Source: Hondaea fermentalgiana (lineage: Eukaryota; Sar; Bigyra; Thraustochytrida; Thraustochytriidae). From it: DNA of 64,000 bases. The DNA is taken from positions 479,379 to 543,378 of the forward strand of contig NPFB01000019.1 in the NCBI GenBank assembly GCA_014084085.1. Reading direction: 5' to 3'. Both the position numbers and the translations under genes were made by a program. This document shows, piece by piece, positions 9,103 through 17,396 of the stretch; within the stretch, counting starts at the first letter, position 1, and each line of letters starts with the position of its first letter. Below the pieces are notes generated by a model, which saw only the letters and a program-made list of their open reading frames with translations, searched no databases and had not been told where the DNA came from.

Positions 9103-12100
9103 TCACAGCCCAAAGCGCTTCTTCTTGTTGCGCCGCTTCGCCATGGGCTTCGACCTACCAAACTGAACATCTGCCGCGCCAGAGCCACTCGACGCACTCG
9201 AAGCTCTCACGCTCGCCCCACTCAAAGCATGCGCGCCTGCAGCAGCAGGCCTCGACGAGCTCGAGCCATGGCCAGTGCCGTCCTCGGAATCTGCGCCGGC
9301 AACCATCTTGCCACCAATATCGTGGCGTCCCAGATGCTCGTGACCCTTGATACTAAAGAACATAGGCCCTAGCTCCGCGAGCCAATGCGGGTCGATGGCC
9401 GTCACCGTGCGCATATACTCCTTGCTGGTCAGGACGAGCTCGTGGTACACCACATAATCGGGCGTCTCGCCAATGCCACAGATTGCAGACGATGGATGCA
9501 AGGCAGCAGAAGCGCCATTGAGAAGATTGACATACTCCGTGATGGACTTGAGACGCGCCGCTTGCACAAAGTACGCCGAGCAAATGGCCTTGCGAACAAG
9601 GTCCCATGCCGGCGTCCCCGACACAGCCTTGACGCCGTGCGGCGGAGCTGGAACCATCGATTGCAGCTGCTCGCGCACCTCGTGCGCCTTGAGCACTGCC
9701 TTGCGGTGAATGAAATGCTTGGCGCACCACCCTGCGTTGAATCCTTGTCGTTTGCTCAAATTGTACACGTTGCACAACGTCAAATGGTCAGACTCCGGCA
9801 CGAAGAACCGTTCGCGCGCCTGATCTGACTCCTCGGCACGCTCCGCTGGCCTGTAAAACACCTCGGGAACCGAAAGCATCGATACCACCGTGAGCATGTC
9901 TTCCGCGCATCCGAGCTCCCGAGCCGAAATAAGCATCTTGGCCAGCGGCGGGTCAAGCGGGTACTTGGCCATTTGCGTCCCAAGCGCGGTAAGCTCCCCC
10001 GCCCCATCGAGAGCACCGAGAACCCAAAGTTGATACATGGAATCAACAATGTTTTCCTTGGGTGGAGGATCCATAAAATCGAAACTTAAAAGATCCCGCA
10101 CACCAATGGTCTTGAGCAAGAGCACCACGTTGCCCAAATTCGTGCGCTGGATCTCCGGCACCTGTGCCGGGAGCAGCTCATGCACAAATTGGTTCTCTGT
10201 GTACATGCGCCAACAAAAACCTCGCGCCGTGCGGCCAGCGCGGCCGGCCCGCTGGTTCGCGTTCGCCTGCGACACAGGCGTCACACGCAGCGCATCCATG
10301 CCCACGCGCGGGTTGAACACCTTGAGCTTGCACATGCCCGAGTCGATCACATAGCGAATCCCGTCCACGGTCAATGAGGTCTCGGCAATGTTTGTCGAGA
10401 CGATGCACTTGCGCTGGCCAGCCTTTGCGCGTTCAAAAATCTTGGCCTGCAGGTCCGCTGGGAGTTGCGAGTACATGGGCAGTAACAAAAGCTCGGGCAC
10501 GCCCTCGCCGAGCGATTCAATGCGGTCTGCCAGAAGCTGGCACGTAGCAGTAATATCCTCTTGACCTGTCATAAAAATTAAAATGTCCCCTGGCGGCGAA
10601 CTCAAGTGGATCTCGAGCGCCTGCTTCACGGCCGCCTCCACAAAATCAGGCACCACCGACTTGGCAAAGTATGTCTCCACCTCAAAAGTGCGACCAGGAA
10701 TGTGAAAGGTCGCGCAGCCACCAAAAAATCGAGAAAACTTGTCAGCGTCCATCGTTGCAGACGTCACGATCAGCTTAAAGTCGAGTCGCCGCTGAACGAC
10801 GCCCTTGAGCACGCCAAAGAGAACGTCCGTGAAAAGCGACCGCTCGTGTGCTTCGTCCATCACTACGCACGAGTACTTGTCCAAGTCTGGCGAGCTCAAG
10901 GTTTCGCGCATGAGCACTCCATCCGTCATGTACTTGATCTCCGTCTCGGGCGACGTGCAGTCCTCGAAACGAATCGCGTAGCCGACGGTCCCGCCCAGCG
11001 GGCACCCTGCCTCCTCGGCGACGCGTTTAGCTACACTCATCGCAGCCACGCGCCGCGGTTGTGTGCAAGCAACCAACAGCCGTGCCCCAGTTGACGAGCG
11101 GGTGTAGCCGTCTTCTCGCAGGTACTGTGTCAGCTGCGTCGTCTTGCCGCTGCCAGTCTCGCCGACCACAACAATTACTTGGTTGCTCCGAATGACGCGC
11201 AAGAGCTCATCGCGGACCTGTCTCACAGGGAGATTTTCGCGAACCTGCTGAATCTTTTCGCGTGCGTCCAACGCTTGATCTGACGTCTGCAACGATTGCG
11301 CCTGTTTGTCTTGCGGCAAAGCGACCGCGCCACTTGTGCCTGGGCCTTGCGCGCCCTCTTGCGAAGCCTCTTGCGCCGGTTTCGAAGGAGCAACCTTGTC
11401 CAGGTCAAAGTCGGCCGCTTCCTCCTGATCCTGGCCATAGTTGGCGACCTGGCCGCCCTGCCCAATTGCTGCGCCCATTTTTGACCCGCCAAGCTCCCAA
11501 AACTTGTGTTTCATGCGTGTGCGCGCAAGTTGCTCGCGAATGCGCTTCACGGCAGGGGAGCCACGGCTCGCAGCCATGGCCATATCCGAGTTTTCGTCCA
11601 CCACAACGGCCGCAGTCTCAGCGTGGCCTGCAGCGTCAAGCCTGCGCACCAAATCACCCTCGCGAAGAAAGGCTGGACGCAGATTGCGAACAAGCACAAC
11701 GGTGCGGACATCCGTCTCAGTGTGCGCGTCGACGTCAACGTGGCGACCGCGCTTGACGCCGCTGCGAAACATGAGTTCCTCTTCCCATGCCGATTGCTGG
11801 CGCGCGCGGTCCTCGGCGTGCAGCCTGGATGCCAGCGAGCGTCTCGGTTGCTGCTCGCGCTCCATGCGCGCCTGCCGCGCCGTCCACTTGGCCTCGTCGC
11901 CCAGGAATTCGGGCCCATCTGCGGCATCATAGTAGGAGCGGTCAAAGTCGTCTTCTTCTGCGCCGGCCTCGCGGCCTACAAACTGGCTTCCGGGCTGCGT
12001 GGTGGCGTCGTCGTCGGCGTCCGCGCTCGCGAGCGTCCTCCACAGCGCCTCGAGCCGCTCGCGCGGCTCCTGCGCGAACCCGCGCGCGAACTTGGTGGCC

Positions 12101-12234
12101 TCCTCGCGGAAGGCCTCGGCGCTCTTGCACGAGCGGCCCGCATCGGCCAGCTGCGCGGCCACGCCGCGCCAGTCGCAGCTCGACCCGCCTGCCACGCGCG
12201 CAAACGCCTCTGCCGCCGCGTCCACCGCCGCCAT
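9103..12234 (-). CDS. PRP16: DEAH-box pre-mRNA splicing ATPase Prp16/DHX38
   Basis: Prp16 remodels the spliceosome between the two transesterification steps. Seen: 1043 aa from ATG 12234; 33 upstream in-frame codons lie in leader DNA. The N-terminal region (about 60-330) has RGSPAVKRIREQ and MKHKFWELGGSKMG, matching DHX38 KGSQTVRKHREQ..HKHWELAGTKLG, a Prp16-specific block. Helicase motifs: I GETGSGKTTQ (about 355), Ia TQPRRVAAMSVAKR, II DEAH (about 459), III SAT, V STNIAETSLTV, VI QRAGRAGRTARG. The winged-helix, ratchet and OB regions follow with MDPPPKENI, FYRPAERAEESDQ, TPDYVVYHELV and WLAELGPMFFS. The extreme C-terminus is RFGL, as in human DHX38. Nuclear function expected. Confidence 0.96.
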   Translation of the reverse strand: MAAVDAAAEAFARVAGGSSCDWRGVAAQLADAGRSCKSAEAFREEATKFARGFAQEPRERLEALWRTLASADADDDATTQPGSQFVGREAGAEEDDFDRSYYDAADGPEFLGDEAKWTARQARMEREQQPRRSLASRLHAEDRARQQSAWEEELMFRSGVKRGRHVDVDAHTETDVRTVVLVRNLRPAFLREGDLVRRLDAAGHAETAAVVVDENSDMAMAASRGSPAVKRIREQLARTRMKHKFWELGGSKMGAAIGQGGQVANYGQDQEEAADFDLDKVAPSKPAQEASQEGAQGPGTSGAVALPQDKQAQSLQTSDQALDAREKIQQVRENLPVRQVRDELLRVIRSNQVIVVVGETGSGKTTQLTQYLREDGYTRSSTGARLLVACTQPRRVAAMSVAKRVAEEAGCPLGGTVGYAIRFEDCTSPETEIKYMTDGVLMRETLSSPDLDKYSCVVMDEAHERSLFTDVLFGVLKGVVQRRLDFKLIVTSATMDADKFSRFFGGCATFHIPGRTFEVETYFAKSVVPDFVEAAVKQALEIHLSSPPGDILIFMTGQEDITATCQLLADRIESLGEGVPELLLLPMYSQLPADLQAKIFERAKAGQRKCIVSTNIAETSLTVDGIRYVIDSGMCKLKVFNPRVGMDALRVTPVSQANANQRAGRAGRTARGFCWRMYTENQFVHELLPAQVPEIQRTNLGNVVLLLKTIGVRDLLSFDFMDPPPKENIVDSMYQLWVLGALDGAGELTALGTQMAKYPLDPPLAKMLISARELGCAEDMLTVVSMLSVPEVFYRPAERAEESDQARERFFVPESDHLTLCNVYNLSKRQGFNAGWCAKHFIHRKAVLKAHEVREQLQSMVPAPPHGVKAVSGTPAWDLVRKAICSAYFVQAARLKSITEYVNLLNGASAALHPSSAICGIGETPDYVVYHELVLTSKEYMRTVTAIDPHWLAELGPMFFSIKGHEHLGRHDIGGKMVAGADSEDGTGHGSSSSRPAAAGAHALSGASVRASSASSGSGAADVQFGRSKPMAKRRNKKKRFGL

Positions 12235-12807
12235 CGCGCCGCGCGCGCGGGCCCGACTCGGCTCTGCTCCGCGATCAACCGGGCGATCGATCGATCGACG
12301 ATTGAAGCATCGACCGATCTCGGAGCTGCGCAACCCTTTTTACTGCCACACGTTGCTAGCTTGACGGCAAGTGCGCTCGTGTGGGCCACGTTGGGACGCG
12401 CTCCGTGCGAGCGCGACGCACGGAGAGAAAGAGGTGCACGCGCACACAAAGGCGACTCGGAGCAAACTCTTCGGGACAATTTTTTTTTGGGGGGGGGAGA
12501 CCCAGGGACGGCGAGAGGGAAAAGAGATGGTGGTTCGGCTGGTGGCTGCTTGCAAGGTGAAGATGGAACAAGGCGCTATTTGGCCGCGCCTGACGGACGA
12601 CTTCTGCGCATCATCATCATCATCATCATCATCTTCGTTTTCTTCTTGCGGAAACGCAATGAGTTGGCGAATGGAGTTATAAAATCATGATGTTTCTTGG
12701 TCAGGAGTGGGGTCTATACGATTCTCATCGAAGGCGCGAGTTTTTGCGCAGGAGTTAGTGAGGGAAGCCGCTTGTGTATCGTGAAAAGCAAAAGCGTGTG
12801 CTCGTCG
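12235..12807. other. Intergenic region with TCA triplet run
   Basis: This holds the Prp16 leader/promoter (CGAT-type motif near 12285-12300) and the 3' flank of the small Cys-rich gene. A poly-T/poly-G junction lies at about 12479-12498 and a TCA/ATC triplet run at about 12610-12633. No gene supported. Confidence 0.6.
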
Positions 12808-12927
12808 TCACTTCTTGCAGGTGCAAAGTTTGTCCTGGGGCACGCCGCGAAGGGCGCTCTCGACGTGGTTGCCGCAGCCGCCCCACGTGGTCTTGCCGCA
12901 CTTGCTGCACTTCACTTGAAAGCACAT
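12808..12927 (-). CDS. 39-residue conserved Cys-rich (zinc-ribbon-like) protein
   Basis: A micro-protein starting MCFQVKCSKCGKTTW and ending VPQDKLCTCKK. It has a CxxC pair near the start, then GCGNHVE, then a C-T-C pair at the end, as expected of a tiny zinc-binding fold. The GCG-HVE..L..VP spacing matches an uncharacterised small-protein family that I recall from bacteria, fungi and plants; no function is known to me. I chose ATG 12927 because family members start with M-C. The upstream in-frame extension to 13140 is only a translated CTTG microsatellite (KQAS repeats). It is easily missed because of its size. Confidence 0.75.
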   Translation of the reverse strand: MCFQVKCSKCGKTTWGGCGNHVESALRGVPQDKLCTCKK

Positions 12928-12999
12928 TGTTTCTGGTCTCTTGTCTTGACTTGGCGAATGGGCGGATGGACTCGTGCGCCTTGAAGCTTGTCTGCTTGA

Positions 13000-13055
<56 letters not shown>

Positions 13056-13548
13056 TTGCTTTGATCGAAGGGGGAGGGAGTTCAGGGTCTGCCGGACTTG
13101 CGCCAAATCTTGACGCTCGATCCGCTACGGAACTTGCCAACGGTGTTTTTCCTTGCTTCGATCGTCCGGAGAATCAGGCGGCCAAACAGACCTTTCCATG
13201 TGTGTGCGGCTAAACACCGCGTTCAATTGCCGAGGGTGCTTGTGGAGAAAACATTACGTCGGACGAATCGCAAACCGTCCCGAACAAGATGGCTGGCTTG
13301 CCAGCGATCTGGTAATTGGTAGTATACCCCGTCGGTTTTAGCTCAGAGACGTTGCAGCTACGACACACAACTACAAGACTCAAGCTGGCGCGTTGGCTCG
13401 CTGGCGCGCTGGCTGGGACATGTCGCGTATTGGCGCGCACTGACTGACAAATAAAGTCGTAATAGGCAAGAGTCAACATTAGGTCGTACTAACAAGAGTC
13501 GACATTAGCTTTGTATAAACGTAAAAATTTCGGGCTTGCGAGTCAGAA
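12928..13548. other. Intergenic region with CTTG microsatellite
   Basis: Leader/promoter of the Cys-rich gene and the 3' flank of the ankyrin-SAM-TIR gene. It is dominated by a CTTG tetranucleotide run (listed separately). A short direct repeat (taggcaagagtcaacattag and aacaagagtcgacattag) lies around 13466-13508. No gene seen. Confidence 0.6.
13001..13053. repeat. (CTTG)n tetranucleotide microsatellite
   Basis: About 13 near-perfect CTTG units just upstream of the Cys-rich micro-gene. The same unit recurs at about 28585-28606. Confidence 0.95.
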
Positions 13549-15957
13549 TCATGACTCCAAACTTTCGATGAGGCAATTGAAATTTCTCTCGCGCGCCGAG
13601 GATGTGGAAAAGTCGATCACATTCTCCTGCAAAAGCCACCCTTGCAGAGCCCCCTTCCATGAGGCTGAGTCCAGCATATCCGCGTCCAGAACCACGGGAA
13701 TGATTCGCTTGGGGCCAAAGGTATGACAAGCGACGGTAAAGGCTTGCTTGCAATAATCCGCGCGCCGCTTGTTGACCTCCTTCATGAATCGTCGAGTGAC
13801 AAAGACCACCGCTTTTTGTGAACGCGCCGCGCCATTTACAAGCTGATATGAAGCATTGTCAATCAGACGTTCCTCGTCAAACCATGTAAGCTTTCCTGCC
13901 TGCACGAGCTTTGTATTGACCTCGCTCACGGAGTCATGATCAGTGCTGTTGACGCCCCAGTAGTGCACGACAAATGCGTCGAATTCGGCTCGACTTGGAG
14001 GAGAGTCGTAACCCTCGTAAAGTCGTCGAGGATTGCTTGCACGATTCAAGGATCGCCGTTCGAGCGCAGACTGAGGAGCCTGGAGCTCATTGAGAACTTT
14101 ATCGAGTTCAGTTTGCCACTCCGCGTACGAGGTGATACCCAACTGAAGCAGGTCCCCTTCGCTAAGGAGGAAGCACTTTGCTAACGTTCGAATGTCTTCG
14201 TCGTAAAAGCGGGTCACGAGCTCCCGAGACAGCCGCATTTTGCGTAGCAGGAACCTTGCAACGCTAGTCTTGTGAAGAAAATCAAAATACGCCAGAATAT
14301 CGTCGCGGCCGTTGTTTCTGGCGATATCAATAGCGTTATCGCCTTTTTCGTCCCTCAACATGGCATCGGAGCCCAATGTCCACAACAGTTTCACACACTG
14401 CAGGGTGTTCTCCTGGTGGACAGACCGGGTAACATTCACACCATTGCGACCGCGCGTGTTTCTTTGTCTCCATTGGCGAAAATCGTTATCTTCGTCCATA
14501 GCCTCCCACGGTTCATCATCACCGTCCGCCAACGAGCAAGCGAGCATGAGCGCCGTTGAGCCATGCTGGTTTTGCGCATTAAGTAAAGCAGTGCCAAATT
14601 GAAGTTGAAACCGAGTAAGGTTGATTTGGCCGAACAAACACGAGAACATCAAGGCCGTATTGCCATCCCGACCCTGCAAGTCCACATTCGCCCCAGACTC
14701 GAGCAACAGACCAGCGATCTCATCTTCGCCAAGCCGGCAGGCCAGCATGAGAGCTGTGTAGCCTTCGACCGCCTTCGTCTCATCATCATCTCCCCCCACC
14801 TGCACGTCCATGTTGGCGCCATACTGCAAGAGTAGCTGTACGATTTCGAGCTGGCCAGCCGCGCATGCTAGCATAAGTGCGTTTAGCCCCTTTGGATGTT
14901 TGCTTGGGTTAATGACGGGACCTCGGTCAAGAAGGACTTGCACAATCGTAGGATCTCCGTGAATGCCGCACGCAATCTCAAGTGCAGATTTACCCTCGCT
15001 ATCCCGCAACTTCAAGCTTGCGCCGTGGTCGAGAAGACACTCGATGACTGCAGCATCGTGCCCATTGCTATCGCTGCCAGTGGCTGCAGACACAGTCTTT
15101 AAATGCCGCGACTTTAGATTCTGGCACGCATACATTAGAGCAGTGGTACCCGTCTCGCTCTGCAGATCCACATTAGCACCGGATTCTAGAAAAAGGATGA
15201 TCAAGTCCAACATCCCACTCGCAGATGCAAGCATGAGTGGAGTGATGTCATCATCTCCCCAGACATCTAGATCTGCACCACGTTCGACGAGGAGCTGAGT
15301 TAGTTCTAGCTTGTTCTCCTCCATGCACATAAAAAGAAAAGCAGTGGCATCATTTCGTGGCCTTGCACCATTCTCAAGAAGAATCTGAGCGCAGCGATAT
15401 GCTTGAATGGTACTCGCACAGGCGAGAGCTGTTTCGCCGCTGTATTCATTTTCATAATTAACGTCAGCACCTCGTTTGAGAAGCGCTTCGACGAGAATGG
15501 GCCGTCGTTTTAAGCATGCATAGTAGAGAGCCGTATTTCCCCAAGAATCACTGAGGTTCACATCGGCTCCGAATTCAGTGAGGTAGCTCGCAATTGATGC
15601 ATTTCTGGATCCATCGCGAATCGAGAGCATCAATATTGTCATCATGTTCATCGCTGGCGACTGGGCGTTGAGATCAAAGGGCGATGTCTGCATCTTTAGC
15701 ATGAAAGCCTCTAGATCGTCAGCTGCAATGATTTCGAGCATCTCTGGGTCAATTTCGCCGTTGCTCGCGTCGTTTTCTTTCGCGTCATTTTCGTTCGCGT
15801 CGTTTTCGTTCGCGTCGTCCTGGTTCGAGTCGTTCTCGTTCAAGTCATCTTCGCCTGGGTATTCTTTGCTTAGGTATTCTTCGCTTTGCTCTCCCCTGCG
15901 ATAGTTATACTTCGACCACGCAGATCTCCCTTCCCGGGCTTGCCTTCTTCTCCGCAT
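13549..15957 (-). CDS. Ankyrin-repeat, SAM-like and TIR-domain protein
   Basis: 802 aa in three parts. After a charged NEND-repeat N-terminus (about 30-65) come roughly a dozen ankyrin repeats (about 100-560), for example GNTALYYACLKRRPILVEALLKRGADVN and GYTALMLACRLGEDEIAGLLLESGANVD (shortened). A helical block at about 575-640 (RELVTRFYDEDIRTLAKCF, LLQLGITSYAEW) looks like a SAM domain. The C-terminus (about 660-800) is TIR-like: FDAFVVHYWG (box 1), TWFDEERL, KAVVFVTRRFM, RRADYCKQAF, RIIPVVLD. The TIR position that is the catalytic Glu in SARM1-type NADases reads Ala here (CKQAF). Function is unknown; an adaptor or signalling role is inferred. In the 180 nt upstream, another frame encodes similarly charged EKDS/EQDS residues up to a stop at 15979, so the N-terminus may be longer. 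Confidence 0.8.
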   Translation of the reverse strand: MRRRRQAREGRSAWSKYNYRRGEQSEEYLSKEYPGEDDLNENDSNQDDANENDANENDAKENDASNGEIDPEMLEIIAADDLEAFMLKMQTSPFDLNAQSPAMNMMTILMLSIRDGSRNASIASYLTEFGADVNLSDSWGNTALYYACLKRRPILVEALLKRGADVNYENEYSGETALACASTIQAYRCAQILLENGARPRNDATAFLFMCMEENKLELTQLLVERGADLDVWGDDDITPLMLASASGMLDLIILFLESGANVDLQSETGTTALMYACQNLKSRHLKTVSAATGSDSNGHDAAVIECLLDHGASLKLRDSEGKSALEIACGIHGDPTIVQVLLDRGPVINPSKHPKGLNALMLACAAGQLEIVQLLLQYGANMDVQVGGDDDETKAVEGYTALMLACRLGEDEIAGLLLESGANVDLQGRDGNTALMFSCLFGQINLTRFQLQFGTALLNAQNQHGSTALMLACSLADGDDEPWEAMDEDNDFRQWRQRNTRGRNGVNVTRSVHQENTLQCVKLLWTLGSDAMLRDEKGDNAIDIARNNGRDDILAYFDFLHKTSVARFLLRKMRLSRELVTRFYDEDIRTLAKCFLLSEGDLLQLGITSYAEWQTELDKVLNELQAPQSALERRSLNRASNPRRLYEGYDSPPSRAEFDAFVVHYWGVNSTDHDSVSEVNTKLVQAGKLTWFDEERLIDNASYQLVNGAARSQKAVVFVTRRFMKEVNKRRADYCKQAFTVACHTFGPKRIIPVVLDADMLDSASWKGALQGWLLQENVIDFSTSSARERNFNCLIESLES

Positions 15958-16645
15958 CGTAATCTCGTGCGAGAGCGTCTATTCTCTTGTTCTTTTCTTC
16001 GAGTTCCCCTTCTTCGAGTCCTGCTCGTTTGAGACCTGTTCGTACGAGTCTTTCTCGTTCGCTTTCTCCTGGCCAAGCGTTTTCCTCTCTTTTCCTCGGT
16101 ACGATACGTACGTAAACGCGTCGTTCTCCTTCTCTTTCCCCTCCTCCTCGTCCTCGTCTCCGCCGCCGCTGCCGTCTCTAAAGACGACGAAGAAGAAGTA
16201 GCAGTAGTAGAAGCAGGTAGGATCAAGCAATCCTTCGGATAACTTCTCCTTCCCCGCGCCTCCTCCCCCTCCTCCTCGTCCTCGTCCTCGTCCTCCTCGT
16301 TGGGGTTCTCCCCGTCCGCGCGTGCAGAAAGAAATACGTCGCTCTCCCAACTCGAGCCGGAGGGGCAAACTCCGGCCGTTCGGGCCCGCTCTCGCGAAGA
16401 CGTGGGGGCAAATGGCGCGGGAGCGGTTGCGAAAAGTTCCGCCGCAGCCAGCTGGCGCGGGGCGGCGGGGGCGGCATATCCGCAACCAGTGGCGCTGCAC
16501 TGCGCGCCTCAGATCGGGCGAGCGGCCTCCAGACAGGAGAGGGCGGCGGAGCAGACTTTCTCCGCGCGGCGGGCAGCGGCGAGCGAGCGAGCGCGGCGCG
16601 ACCGGGTCGCAGCCCTTGCACCCCTCCTCCGGCGCCCCCCCATCC

Positions 16646-16745
16646 NNNNNNNNNNNNNNNNNNNNNNNNNNNNNNNNNNNNNNNNNNNNNNNNNNNNNNN
16701 NNNNNNNNNNNNNNNNNNNNNNNNNNNNNNNNNNNNNNNNNNNNN
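16646..16745. other. Assembly gap (100 N)
   Basis: Exactly 100 N, the usual placeholder for a gap of unknown length. A (GGGA)n run begins immediately at 16746. Confidence 0.98.
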
Positions 16746-16780
16746 GGAGGGAGGGAGGGAGGGAGGGAGGGAGGGAGGGA
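16746..16780. repeat. (GGGA)n microsatellite at gap edge
   Basis: About eight GGAG/GGGA units directly after the N gap, probably the reason assembly stopped. Confidence 0.9.
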
Positions 16781-17396
16781 AAGAGCGGGAAGGGAGCGCA
16801 CGCGGCACCGGCACCTGCATCGTGTCGGTCTCCGTCTCGCGGCAGACAGCCTCCCTCCAGGCCTGCAAGTCGCAGTCGCAGGCACTTGGACGCTCGCTGT
16901 CGGTGACCGCGCGGCGCGGGCCCGCTCGCTCGTCGCGCGCCGGGCCGAGCACTGGTCGCTGAAGAAAGCAAGAACGCTGGCTGCAGTCTGGCAAGGTGAG
17001 CTGACTAGTTAGACTGGGAGCGAGCACGTGCACGCGCTGCGTTCTCTCTGTCTTCCTTGCTTGCCGCATCGATCTTCAGCCTTCTCGCACGCACCTTCGA
17101 CAGACCCCTCTTCCGGAGTCCTCACGCGCGCTCTGTCGCTCTGTCGCACGCACGCACGCACGCTCGCTCGAAGAAAACGCGCGCCAGCTAACCTGCCTGG
17201 TTGACTCGCGGGCTCCGCTGGCTCGGCATTGGTGCCCTCCGTTCGTATCTCCATCTCGTTCGGCCGCAGGGACCGAGACCAAAACCGGCACCTCGCCTGC
17301 GAAGTTAGTCTGGCCGTATGCAGGGGGGAGCTCGGACGTGAGCCAGAGCCCGTCTGCACCCGAGACGAGTAGCTTCAAAAGGAAAGCGATCAAACC

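Larger units (their letters stand above)
15958..17396. other. Intergenic region holding an assembly gap
   Basis: A divergent promoter region between the ankyrin-TIR gene (minus) and the KARPPS membrane-protein gene (plus). It contains a 100-N gap (16646-16745) followed directly by a GGGA microsatellite. Low-complexity TCG/CCT DNA fills about 16140-16310. No gene supported; an unassembled stretch could hide one. Confidence 0.6.

Noticed and set aside
13001..13053. CTTG run considered as a CRISPR-like or satellite array
   Set aside because: A pure tetranucleotide microsatellite with no spacers; the genome is eukaryotic.
12808..13140. 110-residue version of the Cys-rich protein
   Set aside because: The extra N-terminus is a translated CTTG microsatellite (KQAS repeats).
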